DNA from: Fragilaria radians
Lineage: Eukaryota; Bacillariophyta; Fragilariophyceae; Fragilariales; Fragilariaceae
Reading direction: 5' to 3'
DNA length: 18,918 nucleotides
NCBI GenBank assembly: GCA_900642245.1
Contig: CAAAJI010000082.1
Coordinates: forward strand, 183,521 to 202,438
In this document: piece by piece, positions 8,137 to 18,023 of the stretch
How the letters are laid out: the number at the start of each line of letters is the position of its first letter
Numbering within the stretch: position 1 is the first letter of the stretch
Program-made: the position numbers and the translations under genes
The notes under the pieces: model-generated
What the model was told of the DNA's origin: nothing
Seen by the model: only the letters and a program-made list of their open reading frames with translations
Databases searched by the model: none

Positions 8137-11100
8137 TTACACTATAGCTTCTTCACCTTTTGAAGGGGTGAGATATATTGATTCTTCAGATTCACAAGGG
8201 TCTTCAGGGATAATGGGCGGATGGTCTTCCGAAATTGTTACTGTCAAAGATGATACATCATAGAAAAGCCGACGCAGAGAAGACGCAACTTCATCTGTTA
8301 TCAGATCAGGTTCATCCCGTCGATAACTCATGGGTTCCACCAGCGATTCCGTCAACACTGGTTGACGATAAAGTTTCCTATCAAAAACTGTACGTCGTTC
8401 ATCAAAAGATGGAGAAGTCAACTTATTTTGAGTTTTTTTTGCTTGGGCAGCCTTTAGATCGGATGCTCGATCTCGCTCTACAGCTCTTTCGAGTGAGAGC
8501 TGCCGAGCCGCCTCTGAGAAATTGTGTCGAAAATAGCGAGATACCCAAATCGTAATGAATGGTAGGGGCATGAGCATCAGTGGCTCATAAAAGCACTGTC
8601 GAATTACGCAATACCCCAGCAATGTCATTTGACTACACAAAAGCCCAAATAACATATATCCACAAACGTCAGGAAACATCGCACCACCCGACTCATATAG
8701 AGGCATGTAAACATAGAGCACTTGCTTCTTGTATACCATAAGGGCTCCAATGAAGTATATTGCCCCAAAAGGTAAGATGATAGGACAGATACCTTTGAAA
8801 ATACTTGTTAGCTGTAGATTTGTGGACATCAAACAAGAGACGAACAAAATGACGTACAAGCATAAGTAAAGCAAATGACAATGACCAAGAGCAAACTTGG
8901 ATATTCCCATCCGTAAAGCAAATTTTCCCTCCTGAACACGAAGTCTAGTTCCCTTTGAGTCACTTTGTTTTTCGAAACGATACCCTGAAGAATAAGCATT
9001 CTTGAGAGTGCACCAACTCGAAGAACAACTATTGGGAGTCCAGCTAGAATTTTTGTGATCAACAAACTGATGAAGTATCCCACAACTTTTGGAAGACTCT
9101 TTCCTAGAATCTCTAAAATGTTCCCTGGGTGGTCAAGTATATCAGCAACGGATTCCCAAAATGATCCCGCAGTAACTGTTAGGTAGATGTTTGCTAGCTG
9201 ATAATAAAAATAGCGACCAAGCATGCTACGCTGAACATCAGATACAGTTTTTCGATGCTCATAGTGTATGGCAATCTGTTCGAAAATAATGGGCAATAAC
9301 ATGATCAACCCCAGCAGTGCTATTACTGGCAGATATCCGTTTATGAAATTAGTAAAACTTCCACCGTCCATTGTCAAAACCCAATCCATACCGGGTATTC
9401 TTGCAACTTGCTCAGCTGTGGCGAAAGCCTGTATTGCTGTAAGGGGAATGGACCAAAGCACAATACCAAATGATAAGAAAATATTGGAAAAGATTTCTCT
9501 CCTCTGCAACATCTTTGAAAGCCTATGAGCACTTTTCCATCGAATATCTCTAGGCTCAGGCGCGACAGCCGCTTTAAGAATATTTGGCTTATGTGTAAGA
9601 GGCGTTGATGCAGCTGTTGCCACTGAGGTTAGATCAAGGAAAGTTACAAAGCCAGTACTCGACATCGTTGTTCCAACGACGTTTGCATAAAGTAGATCTG
9701 AAAGATGTGAGCGAGAGCATGATAGATGCATGGCCAACGGATTTTCCTCAACTCACCAAGTTGGTGGCTTAAATACTTTAAGATTGCTACAAGAAAGTCA
9801 AGACCTAATCTTCCAATCATTCTTCGAAATAGTGTGGAATGTTTGCTTCTCCTGTTTGGATGAGGTAAATGTTTCCCAACAGATGCGGCAAATTTAACGG
9901 TCTCCTGAGCATTGATGTCAGAGTACGGTTTTTTTCATGAATGGAAAACCTCGTTAGCAATACGTACCAAATGATCCGAAGTTACAAGACGGATATTTTT
10001 TTCAGAATCATTACTAGAGGAGCACCCAACATCACTAGGCAAAGATGAAAAACTAACCGCCGCTGTAGAATATTCTCCATTTACCTTTGAGTGATACAGC
10101 TTTCTGCGATGTGCAGAATTAGTGGCTTGGGCTGATGAAACATTGCTACTTTTTGTAGATCCAAAAGAACCGTATCTACTTGTCATATTTTCTGCTCTTA
10201 GAACTAGGTCGGGTCCAAAAACTGCCGAGTCGTTCATTGTCCTAAGACTGTTGTCGTCCATCGAATCATCCATTATAGCACTTGCAGCTTCAGTGGCTGC
10301 ATCAACTGCATCAATGAGCCATTTTCCACTCATGCAGGAATGGTGTAGTCCGTTTTCTGCAACAATTTCTCGTTGCTTTTGTAATGCTTGGACTTTTCTG
10401 TTCAACTTTGCAAGTTCCATTGTGTAACATGAAATCGAATCTACAACACATCCTTCATTGGGAAGTCTCCCATCTTCGTTAACGTGAAACACATTACTGG
10501 TTACAGTCTGTATGAGATGGATCATCGTTTCGTTTCTTCATGTCCAAGAAATCTCATGAAGCACTTACCTATCATGTCGAGAGAAAAAATGCCAAAATGA
10601 TACATAGGGAAACACAATGTCAACACCGAGAAATTGAAGCTGGAATTGCCCCACGGTATGTGTCGGTCGAGTTCCAGTTGCATGATAGTAAGCAATAGCT
10701 TTTTCCAAACGTCTTACCACTCTCAAGCGTTTCTTCACAAAATTTTCCAACACCGGTAGGTTTAAAATAACCGACGCAGAATGGACCTTACCGGGAAAAA
10801 GCCTATCAAAGTAATCGAATAGTGCTTTATCCGATCGCAGCTCATGAGGAATGTTCTCCAGCATTAGCGAAAAGTGGTGTTGTGGGTCTACATTCCTTTC
10901 GCCTCGTCCTAAGAAATCCATTCTAAGTTCCATCCAATGAGAAAACTCTTGTTTCATCACAAAATAGGTAAACGATGAGAAAAGGTAAATAAATAAAACG
11001 GGAATCAGCATACGCCAGCTTCCGCTCTCGACATTTGTCATGGATATATGGTACCATCCACTTGCGCCGTTTTTTCCTGTGGCATAGGTCGGAGCGAGGA

Positions 11101-11638
11101 TTACCAAAGCCCAAAATGTTGAAACAGCTATTGTTATGAAGAAGCTTGATAAGAAAAAAGATGAAATATTCACTGGTCATTCACAGTGAAGTGAAAAATA
11201 CTCACCGGTAATTCGAATACACATTCGAATGAAACGAAGAAAGAAGTAAGCATCTAGTCCAGCAGTCTGTCGAACTGTTTTCCAAGATACACCAAAGACG
11301 GGCGCGACCCAATCAAAGGGTACATATGAATCAAACGGAAGATTGAAGGTTCCGGGCATTCCTCGCTCGGATGGCTCCGCGTCGTAAAGCTTGCGAGAGG
11401 CATAAACAGAAGGCATGATTCGTCGAAGGACTTCATAACTTGCGAGGAGAAAGCAAAAAACAATAGCATTGAAATATAGAGATGACATCACGGCATGAAC
11501 AGAAACATCCTTTGCTGGCTGAAGCTGTGATGTAAATTCATCTGCCTGATCAAACGTGTTATTCCAAAAATAAGTGTAATTGCTCCATAATCCAAGATGT
11601 CGATGAGACTGTGATGGGTCGAAGAAAAAAATCGGCAT
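8137..11638 (-). CDS. OSCA/CSC1/TMEM63-type mechanosensitive cation channel (six exons)
   Basis: By splice-site and phase matching I model exons 11206–11638, 10569–11127, 9968–10496, 9757–9904, 8858–9697 and 8137–8792. Together they total 3165 nt, or 1054 aa plus TAA, with no internal stop. Domains follow family order. An N-terminal TM (~48–72) leads to TM1–2: GLDAYFFLRFIRMCIRIT, then FWALVILAP, YATG, and VLFIYLFSSFTYFVMKQEF. A cytosolic RNA-recognition-like domain with a long, serine-rich insertion (~210–560) follows, then the pore-forming TM3–10 block (~600–970) with YGWEYPSLLLVIVICFTYA, PFGAIYF and YMPLYESGG. The acidic tail is ~970–1054. Family members are hyperosmolality- or tension-gated, Ca2+-permeable channels of the plasma or internal membranes. 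All introns are GT–AG and short: 78, 72, 63, 59 and 65 nt. The ATG at 11638 is the first in frame. Exon 3's end is the least certain point; GTACGT at 9967 was preferred to GTTTTC 18 nt downstream. Confidence 0.93.
9757..9904 (-). CDS. Exon 4 of the OSCA-like gene (148 nt)
   Basis: A short internal exon too small to stand out as a frame. It follows the acceptor GCTCAG|GAGACC and ends at CTTG|GTGAGT. It encodes ETVKFAASVGKHLPHPNRRS and a hydrophobic-rich end, DFLVAILKYLSHQL, and joins in phase 0 to exon 3 and phase 1 to exon 5. Its 3' junction makes an Asp codon before LLYANVV. It forms part of the cytosolic domain just ahead of the segment GFVTFLDL. Confidence 0.8.
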
Positions 11639-11892
11639 GACGTTTTAATCTTCAAGCTTTACCCAACAGACATCGATTCAGCCTGACGATAATGATGAGA
11701 TACTTATGCAGAGCTGTTGTGTTGCTGGATGGGTAGGTTCAAAATGTAGAAACTGAATGTCAACACGAACGACTGCAGGAATCGGAGTGCTTGTGAGACG
11801 GGAGTGCTTTTGTTTCAAAATTTCAGCGACGAGGGCATTACGAATTCTACGGATAATTTGAAGGACTAGTACTGTAGCGAATATTTCCAATA
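11639..11892. promoter_or_regulatory. Upstream region of the OSCA-like gene
   Basis: About 250 bp upstream of the channel's ATG, running up to the copia remnant. A 70-codon minus frame here (11678–11890) begins on TTG and shows no domain; it stops before the channel start, so I read it as untranslated leader or promoter. No clear box motif is visible. Confidence 0.35.
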
Positions 11893-12262
11893 CTAACTAA
11901 GGCAAAAGAATTTGAATCAGCACTAGTGAAGTTAGACAAGAATGGAGATCCAGGAAATATGGATTAATAATTTAGAAGATCTACAAATCAAGTTGGAAAT
12001 TATGAGCTCATGTATGCCTGATTACCAGTTTATTGTTCAAGTGTTGAATAGTTTGACAGGAGACAATGAGCTTACAGATGTTGTTAACAGGGAAGGGGAT
12101 TGGAAACAGAGAAACTCCATTATTTTTGAAGATCTTAAAGAAGAGTTGACTTTATGATTTGAAAGGCTTTCTACAAAGAAAAATGATGACTCAGAAGAAG
12201 AAAATGCGCCATTCACTACACAGTTCAAAGGAATATATAGGAACTGGCATAGTTTGGGATAA
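11893..12262 (+). pseudogene. Ty1/copia Gag fragment
   Basis: It starts with LTKAKEFESALVKLDK (from 11893), then a frame change near 11945 leads to WINNLEDLQIKLEIMSS, VLNSLTGD and IFEDLKEEL. This is the order seen in copia Gag: W-I-x-x-L-E-x-L, VLNNLP, EELREEL. A TGA at 12155–12157 replaces the codon before FERLS, after which the same frame runs to a TAA at 12260–12262. The next segment (RNWHSLG) looks like a first zinc knuckle whose cysteines are lost. Gag packages element RNA; this copy cannot, because of the shift and the stop. Confidence 0.75.
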
Positions 12263-12297
12263 AGAAGCGCGTTGAAGATGATAAAAATGATGTTGTT

Positions 12298-12338
12298 TGC
12301 AGTTCTTGTAAATTCCTGGTCATGTGAAAGCAAATTGT
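12298..12338 (+). pseudogene. Frame-shifted CCHC zinc knuckle of copia Gag
   Basis: CSSCKF is read in one frame (12298–12315) and PGHVKANC in a neighbouring frame ending at 12338. Together they have the C-x2-C-x4-H-x4-C spacing of an RNA-binding zinc knuckle. A one-base loss near 12315 breaks it. Confidence 0.75.
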
Positions 12339-12439
12339 AAGGAACAAGAATTTGGGTGAAAGAAATTTGGTGGTGCAGGACATGGTGTAGCGGGAAAAGA
12401 AATGTGGTACTTTCTCTAATGACAAAAACTGAAGACTTT

Positions 12440-12780
12440 GGAAATGGTATTTGGATCAACAACTTTTGTGCCACTATTGCAATGATGATGGCGCCTTAGA
12501 CACCTGCACAATGATTTCTGAGGAGATTACCATTGAAAACGGCAATGTAATGGTTGTAATTAAAATGGAAAGCGACAATGTGAGATTCTACAGAAAATGG
12601 CGAGAGATTAATTGTCCCTCTCCAGGACGTAAAATACGCACCAGTACAACAGGTTAATCTATTGAGCGTTGGAAAGGCTTTAATGAATGGCTTCAATCTA
12701 GGGAACGATGTCAGCAATCCAGAAGTGTGTTCCTTAGGGAAAACAAGACAGAAAAACGGAAGGGAATTAGATTGACATCT
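12440..12780 (+). pseudogene. Copia protease/pre-integrase (GAG-pre) remnant
   Basis: The expected protease start WI.DSGAT.HM appears at about 12450 as a degraded WINNFCATIAM, so the catalytic DSG is gone. It is followed by MISEEITIENGNVMVVIKM (12511–12567), matching the copia TISEPITIGNG-like strand. After a further frame change comes VNLLSVGKALMNGFNLGND (about 12652–12708), the conserved N-L-x-S-I-G-K-A-L segment before the integrase. The order is collinear with the Gag piece upstream. Several shifts and stops interrupt it. Confidence 0.7.
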
Positions 12781-13014
12781 TTGTTTACTGATGCAGGTAT
12801 TGAGGGTGGATTTTGTAAAGGGTATGAGCTGAGTGCGCACCTACCGCTACCTTTTATAAAATAAGGGGTTTGTGAACTTTGGTGAAAAGCCGTAACCACA
12901 AAGACAATGATCCAATGGAAGATGAATGATAGAGGAACAGTTTTTGTTAGTTATTCGTAAAGCCATGCAAACAATGTTTATAGAGTCTTTTAGTAAGACA
13001 AATCATTATTGAAG

Positions 13015-13330
13015 CACAAGATTTAGGAAGGGACTCGACAGCTAGAAATGCTGATGTTGCATTGACTAAACTGTATTTGGTGGATGAATCAGAAAAATTT
13101 GAAGAAACTTATAGTCATCCAGTTGCTGATCACAAAAGTGAATGTCAAGAGGCAATGTCTAAGGAATTCAAAGAAATAGCTGCTAAATGTGTTTGGGGGA
13201 AAATTCAATAATTGGAGTTACCAAACGGTCAAACACGTACAAAAAGCAAATGGCTTTTAAAATCAAACATAATGGAGTTTTTTGCATGGTTAGTGACGTG
13301 CAGATTCAGACCTGGTTATTTGTGGGGATT
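13015..13330 (+). pseudogene. Copia reverse-transcriptase N-terminal remnant
   Basis: One frame reads AQDLGRDSTARNAD, then EETYSHPVADH, ECQEAMSKEFKEIAAKCVW and, after a TAA, LPNGQTRTKSKW. A second frame resumes AFKIKHNGVF (about 13242–13271). This matches the start of the copia RT domain: W..A...E...M...VW, P.G...V.SKWVFKIKRN. The catalytic YVDD part is not present. Between this piece and the pre-integrase remnant (~12790–13014) the integrase core is missing or unrecognisable. Confidence 0.75.
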
Positions 13331-14699
13331 TCCACTTTTAACACAATTAAGCTAATTGTGAAAAATAGAAGCCAAAAGTGGTGAAAAGCGGATAAAGTGT
13401 GAAAAATACTAGGAGGGGATAATACTTTTGCAGAAGCTTCTTAAACGGCAATTCAAATTTATCTATCGCCTCTTCAAACACAAATGCCCGCAACTGATCC
13501 CTTTATTCCATTATAGCAGTGGAAAAGCAGAATGCACCAGATTTAGCTAATATGAATGGCATTCCAGTGGGAGAAGTTGTTTGATGCCTCAAAATCTGTA
13601 GCTTCCTCCTCATGATTTCTTGGCTGTGAGTAAGAGGATTTTCTGCTTTGACTTCTAGGATGTTTTCTCCATGTTCGATAGCTATACTTCTTGCACAAAA
13701 TGCAATAAAGTAAACAACATACAAAAGGAAGAATGAAAAATTGAAGGAAACACGATCCGCAATTGAAAAACCTTAGCTGCATATCCCAGGAAAGAAGAGA
13801 CTGCAACAGATTGCTACACATTGTTTTCATGGCATCTCTTTTTGCAGCCAAAGATGTGTTCAATAAACAACTTTTTCCTTATCTTCATTTAGAGAGGCTT
13901 ACAACGGGCATGCACAAATAGTATTCGCATGAATCATCATCATAATCTGGAGGTAGAAGGGAATCATGCCTGCATGTCTACTAGACTTAATCAAGACGTT
14001 GCATGGTAGATATGATGGCTTTTTTCTAATCAAAGGTTTGGGGCAATGCAGATACCCAATGTCAAGCAATTGAAATGACTGTTGAATTGAAGTTGAATTG
14101 TGGTGTCATTGGCAACAGTAAAAGTAATATTGAGAAATCATAGTTTGACACTGCATAGCAATAATGTATTTCAGTGTCATTTCTTTGATGTATACGTTTG
14201 GGTGTGTTATAGCGCAATGGATGGCTCAAAGGATACACCATATAATTTCCTTCGTTCAAAATCTTTGTTAGCTCTATTTAAAATGTCTTCAGTAAGTACA
14301 GTGTTTGACATAGGAAATAGTCAAAATAAAAGGATGCTTGATGGAGTGCTCTCAACACATGCTTCATCATGAAGTAATGTCTCGTCATTGGTCGGTTCTC
14401 GGCCTATTTGATTTCTAACACCACAATTCCTTGCAAACATCAAAATCACCTCCATGCAGCGAGAGATGATCTCAAGCATCAAGGTTAAGTGGTCCATTTT
14501 TTATTAAGAAGTTTGGGAAAATGTTAATTATTCATTGTCTCTAAAATCAGATACCTTGTTATTTCATACCATGCTACAGTGGTCCCAGTCTTGAGCCTTA
14601 TTTGGACAAAATACGTTGCAGATTTTTTGAAATTCAAATCACTGAAATACTCTGCATGAATGCTAGGATGGCTTTTATATTGCTTAGAGCAAATTCTGC
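13331..14699. other. Unassigned stretch between the copia and DDE remnants
   Basis: No gene that I can support. Two overlapping minus-strand frames lie at 13503–13863: one has a hydrophobic cysteine-rich patch and then a basic tail, the other reads CARSIAIEHGENILEV. Frames around 14060–14370 on both strands are short. Some of it may be the 3' part of the DDE transposon, since the transposase remnant ends near 14700 on the minus strand. Confidence 0.4.
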
Positions 14700-15470
14700 T
14701 TGTGTTGTATTCAACCCCACTTAAAGTGCATCAATATAGCAACCGCATTAGGTATTAGCCCTAAGGAGTCTACGCTTAACATGGCTAAGCAAGCTTTCCC
14801 AATCATAACTGCACTTGATCCTTACTTTATGATTTGCATAACCCCCTTACATATCAATCATGTTGAATTGAGGGTGAAACTTGGGAACAAACTCTAACCA
14901 AGCTCCCTGACTTTTAGAAGTTTCATCCAATATGGAACTTTGATTGATGGGGTTAGAATCATGTTGCTGAGGAAGATGAACAAGGGCTTCTGTTTGCGTC
15001 ATTCCAACAATCCATCAATACCATTATGTTAGAATTGTACAAAGTCCTTTCTGTTTGCCATTGTCTGTCTGCATGGCATGTAAAATTTTCTCCATATCCG
15101 CATTCCTGTAAGGTCTGACCCTGAGTTCCCGTATGTTCTTGTCTCCATCTTTTAGAAAATGCTTACAAGCATTCAGCGAATCTTACGCTATTTTGTGATG
15201 ATCTGCGGAATTGTCAAAAATGTTTAGACTGAGGCAGTCAGGATGGAGTTTGATAAAAGTCTTATTAGCCTCACAAAGCTGAGTCGCTACGTTTTCACCA
15301 GTCCAATATCCATCATATCCTGTTCCATACTTTAGAAACACCCAGCATGGCTTTCCTGTATCTGGATCTACCCTTCGCCCATGACAAGCTTATTTTGCTG
15401 CATCATTCTTTTGCGTTTGCTCTCTTACAACAACATAAAATTGCATGCCTATTCCTGAGTCAGGACTCAT
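14700..15470 (-). pseudogene. Decayed DDE transposase
   Basis: Reading the minus strand from an ATG at 15470: MSPDSGIGMQF, then PDTGKPCWVFLKYGTGYDGYWTG, then LHPDCLSLNIFDNSADHH (Asp codon 15213–15215), LNACKHFLKDGDKN and KQKGLCTIL. After a frame change comes FVPKFHPQFNMIDM (14850–14891) and later CSYDWESLL. This is the pattern of a eukaryotic DDE transposase in which FDxSxxHH gives one catalytic Asp and FxPKFHxxxNxIExxW carries the catalytic Glu, here Asp. At least three stops and two shifts make it dead. I recognise the motif set but cannot name the superfamily with certainty. Confidence 0.75.
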
Positions 15471-15785
15471 ACGTCACAACCCTAAGAAAAGTTCACTGCC
15501 AAATTCTGATTTAAAAAATCTATTTTTGTTTGAAACGCCCAAAAATGTAATAAACACTGGTTGCTAATGTCAAATTTCAAACATTTTAACTTTTTTAATT
15601 TACAAAAAATTGATCTTCATAACTTTGTTTAGCCCATAGAGATCTATCGATTTATGATGTTTCGTTTTGTCGATGACATCTTGTAACCACTGTACTTGTA
15701 CCGCGAAAGATTATTCAAGGTTTGCGCGGAATTGCACCTGCTTCCAAAGTGTTAATGGCGTTCTGTGAGCTGAAGAATATTCTAG
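15471..15785. other. AT-rich flank of the DDE remnant
   Basis: About 315 bp without a supportable frame. It would hold the 5' part and terminal repeat of the transposon if these survive, but I see no terminal inverted repeat that pairs with sequence near 14000–14700. Confidence 0.4.
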
Positions 15786-16030
15786 TATGTTTTCTGCATA
15801 CACTATAGTTGTATGAAACAGCTATGCAAGTATAAGTTCAAGATGGGAGGTAATACCAGTGCATACTCTGTTATGTTTCTACATTAGTTATATGAAACGG
15901 ATATTCAAGTAAAAGTTCGATATGGTAATAATGCACATCCTATGTTTTGTGAACCACAGTAGTTGTTTACGTTCACTTCTTCGTATGTGTGCTACATACA
16001 CGATAGTTGTAGGCAACATCGTGTAGATAA
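15786..16030 (+). repeat. Degenerate tandem repeat, about four units
   Basis: Units start at about 15786, 15872, 15941 and 15984, each with a TATGTTTT-like opening and then a form of ACAC.ATAGTTGTA.G.AAC. The first two also share CAAGTA.AAGTTC.A.ATGG. Unit length varies (about 86, 69, 43 and 47 nt), so they have diverged and lost parts. Confidence 0.55.
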
Positions 16031-16352
16031 GAAAAGGTCAATAAGGGAAGATATAAATATCCCTTCTTGAATTCATGAAGGTCTTCGTAAGTACATTCAA
16101 AATTCAAAGGAAGGTCTAGCATCTCTCAAGTATGATCCGCAGTTTGTCCATGACGATACATGCAATTGAACCTCTAAATTCTCAAAATTGGTTAAAAATT
16201 TCAGGCGGGAAGGAGTAGAAAATTATCATCTACACTTCGTTGATTCAACAGTAAGATTAGTTGGTTCAGAATCAGGAGGAGTAGGGGGTGGGAACCTCTG
16301 ATGAGTTGGCTTTTTAGGTTTAGCGAAGGTTGTTTTATGATGTTATACTCAC

Positions 16353-16602
16353 TCATATTTTTACGGGAGGATCGCAACCTAGACAAAATTGAGTTGCTTC
16401 ATCACAATTGTGTCTTCCAAGCTTGCACTCCTTTGTCTCTTGACATTGTCTTCCGTGGAAAGTAGCGATAGCATCACTAATCCATCTCTGCAACAGTATT
16501 CATCACTACCCATAAAATCCATACATTCATCATGTGTTTTGCATCCATTGGGGACGCCTTCTTCACACTCATTCATATTGACACAACTCTCAAAGCAGTG
16601 AC
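16353..16602 (-). pseudogene. Two EGF-like modules in different frames (gene fragment)
   Basis: The first module reads SCVNMNECEEGVPNGCKTHDEC, then MDFMGSDEYCC, with the N-x-N-E-C opening and G-S-x-x-Y-C pattern of a calcium-binding EGF domain. About 75 nt further, in another frame, comes QCQETKECKLGRHNCDEATQFC and LGCDPP, ending at a TGA (16353–16355). EGF-like modules occur in secreted or cell-surface adhesion proteins. The frame change between modules, and the lack of a start or of upstream domains, point to a broken fragment. An intron between the modules is the alternative, but no good GT–AG pair is obvious. Confidence 0.5.
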
Positions 16603-16727
16603 TGTGTTATGACCAATTCAGATTGCTGTGAAGGTCATTGTCAATGTCAATTTTTCTTTACTTCTCTTTAACGAGAGTTGCATCAATATGAATGAGTGTA
16701 AGGAAATCTTCACCAACGGATATAATA
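16537..16727. repeat. Inverted repeat made from the EGF-like coding sequence
   Basis: Arms 16537–16591 and 16673–16727 pair in inverted orientation. The core TCAATATGAATGAGTGT is identical and the outer parts are about two-thirds alike. The 81-bp spacer itself holds a short ATGACC…GGTCAT hairpin. Confidence 0.65.
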
Positions 16728-16807
16728 AACATAAGATCGTTCCATCAACTATGTTACAATTTGGAGGTATTCCTATTGGCAGCGAAGTGAATCACCTGAA
16801 GTTATGA
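16673..16807 (+). pseudogene. Inverted partial copy of the EGF-like fragment
   Basis: The plus strand reads ESCINMNECKEIFTNGYNKH, clearly related to ESCVNMNECEEGVPNGCKTH on the minus strand at 16537–16591. After the first ten codons the cysteines are lost, and the frame closes at a TGA (16805–16807). It is a head-to-head duplicate with an 81-bp gap. Confidence 0.55.
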
Positions 16808-16884
16808 TAACTCAAAAAGTCGAGAAGTATGTTTAGCCCTATGATTCCCTTCGTAAACATTACTATCAATTGAGGAAATTGTGT

Positions 16885-17414
16885 TCAATGACACTTAAGT
16901 TCTGTTCTCCTAACATTGTAATTCTCTTGGTTACCACGTACGTTAGGAATTTTATCAAGACTGTCACATCTTGAAAATGAAGAGTAAGAAGTTTTTCCAA
17001 AATGTATATATTTAGCAATCATTTTTGGGTTCAAATGATTGGTCGTGTCAGTTGTTGATATCTTTTGTTGTTGTTTCATTTGCTTGATTTACTTAGGGGC
17101 ACGCCTTTGGTTTGCATTGGGCTCCAATGATTTTGACACATATACATTTCACAATGATGCCATGCCTTCAATGAATCTTGCAAGAAAATAATATAGAATT
17201 CAAATAGACTTAAAGAACTTAACATTTGTAATGGATTCACGGATGTAGTTATAATTGTAATTTCTCTAGACAGGGGTAGTACATTATACATTTCTACTTG
17301 TAACTTGTTGTCTATACATTGGCAAAAGGGATTTGCCATCACCAATTTCACTAAATATTGTAAGAAAGTCTCCAAGTTCATTTCGCTTTTCGCAAATCTA
17401 TTGCTATTGCTCAA
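16885..17414 (-). other. Two consecutive minus-strand frames of unknown nature
   Basis: A 112-codon frame (17076–17414) is followed directly by a 64-codon frame (16885–17079). The first contains FEFYIIFLQDSLKAWHHCEMYM; the second is Ser/Asn-rich. The first frame begins with an ATG, but neither shows a domain I can name, and the AT-rich composition makes chance frames common. They may be transposon debris. Low support as genes. Confidence 0.2.
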
Positions 17415-18023
17415 ACTACTACTAAGGATACTTTACATGAATCAATAGCAGAAATTCCAATACTTCAATGCTCATTTATTGTCAAAATTTCTTCTCGCAA
17501 CTTGATTAGCGACATCAATATATATTTGAATCTGGTCATTCATGCAAATACAAATGGCATGTCCAATGATAGCTCCTCTTCAGGCTATGGGTAATACATG
17601 GTATTAGGTCCCGTAAAACAGTGATTACCCATTAAAAAATATTTATTTTTGACAAACTTCCTTTTCAACAAGGCGGACCAGACTTAGTTTTCAGCGTATA
17701 TTTAACTGTCAATATTGATCAAGCAAAAAATAAAACAATCAAGGACAATAAAGGAATCCGACTGAAGCGATCGTGAAACAATTGTTCACCCAGTACAAAT
17801 GATTCAATTTCTTTGGGCTATACATTTTTTTGCTATCCTTGACAAAGCAGACCAAACTGATTAGTTGTCATTGTATGGCTGATTTCAATATTGATTTAGG
17901 GAGAGCAAACAGAAAGTAGTGAGCTAGCATTGACTTCCTTTCACCATCATTCTTAAAATGACCGTATTTGGCCATGATGGAATTGTAAATTATTTATTAT
18001 ATCACAAGCTCTTTGCGGGTACC
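17415..18023. other. AT-rich stretch with no feature seen
   Basis: I find no coding pattern, RNA gene or repeat that I can support. Short, partly similar lines such as GACCAGACTTAGTTTTCAG and GACCAAACTGATTAGTTG (about 17676 and 17850) suggest a weak, old duplication. Confidence 0.4.

Noticed and set aside
11173..11205. A 33-nt intron in the channel gene (GTGAGT to GACCAG)
   Set aside because: It keeps the frame but leaves about 16 extra residues between the RMC motif and the FWALVILAP helix. The later acceptor ACAATAG at 11128 keeps phase and gives normal family spacing, with an intron length like its neighbours.
11678..11890. 70-codon minus-strand frame just upstream of the channel start
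   Set aside because: Starts on TTG, no domain, stops before the channel's ATG. A spliced leader exon cannot be excluded, but nothing supports it.
12037..12474. 145-codon minus-strand frame over the copia remnant
   Set aside because: Antisense shadow of Gag coding sequence; its phenylalanine/serine-rich composition is that of reversed AT-rich coding DNA.
17076..17414. Helicase (PIF1/Helitron-like) idea for the 112-codon frame
   Set aside because: The early part vaguely suggests a helicase linker, but no Walker, Q-motif or Arg-finger pattern follows in any frame.
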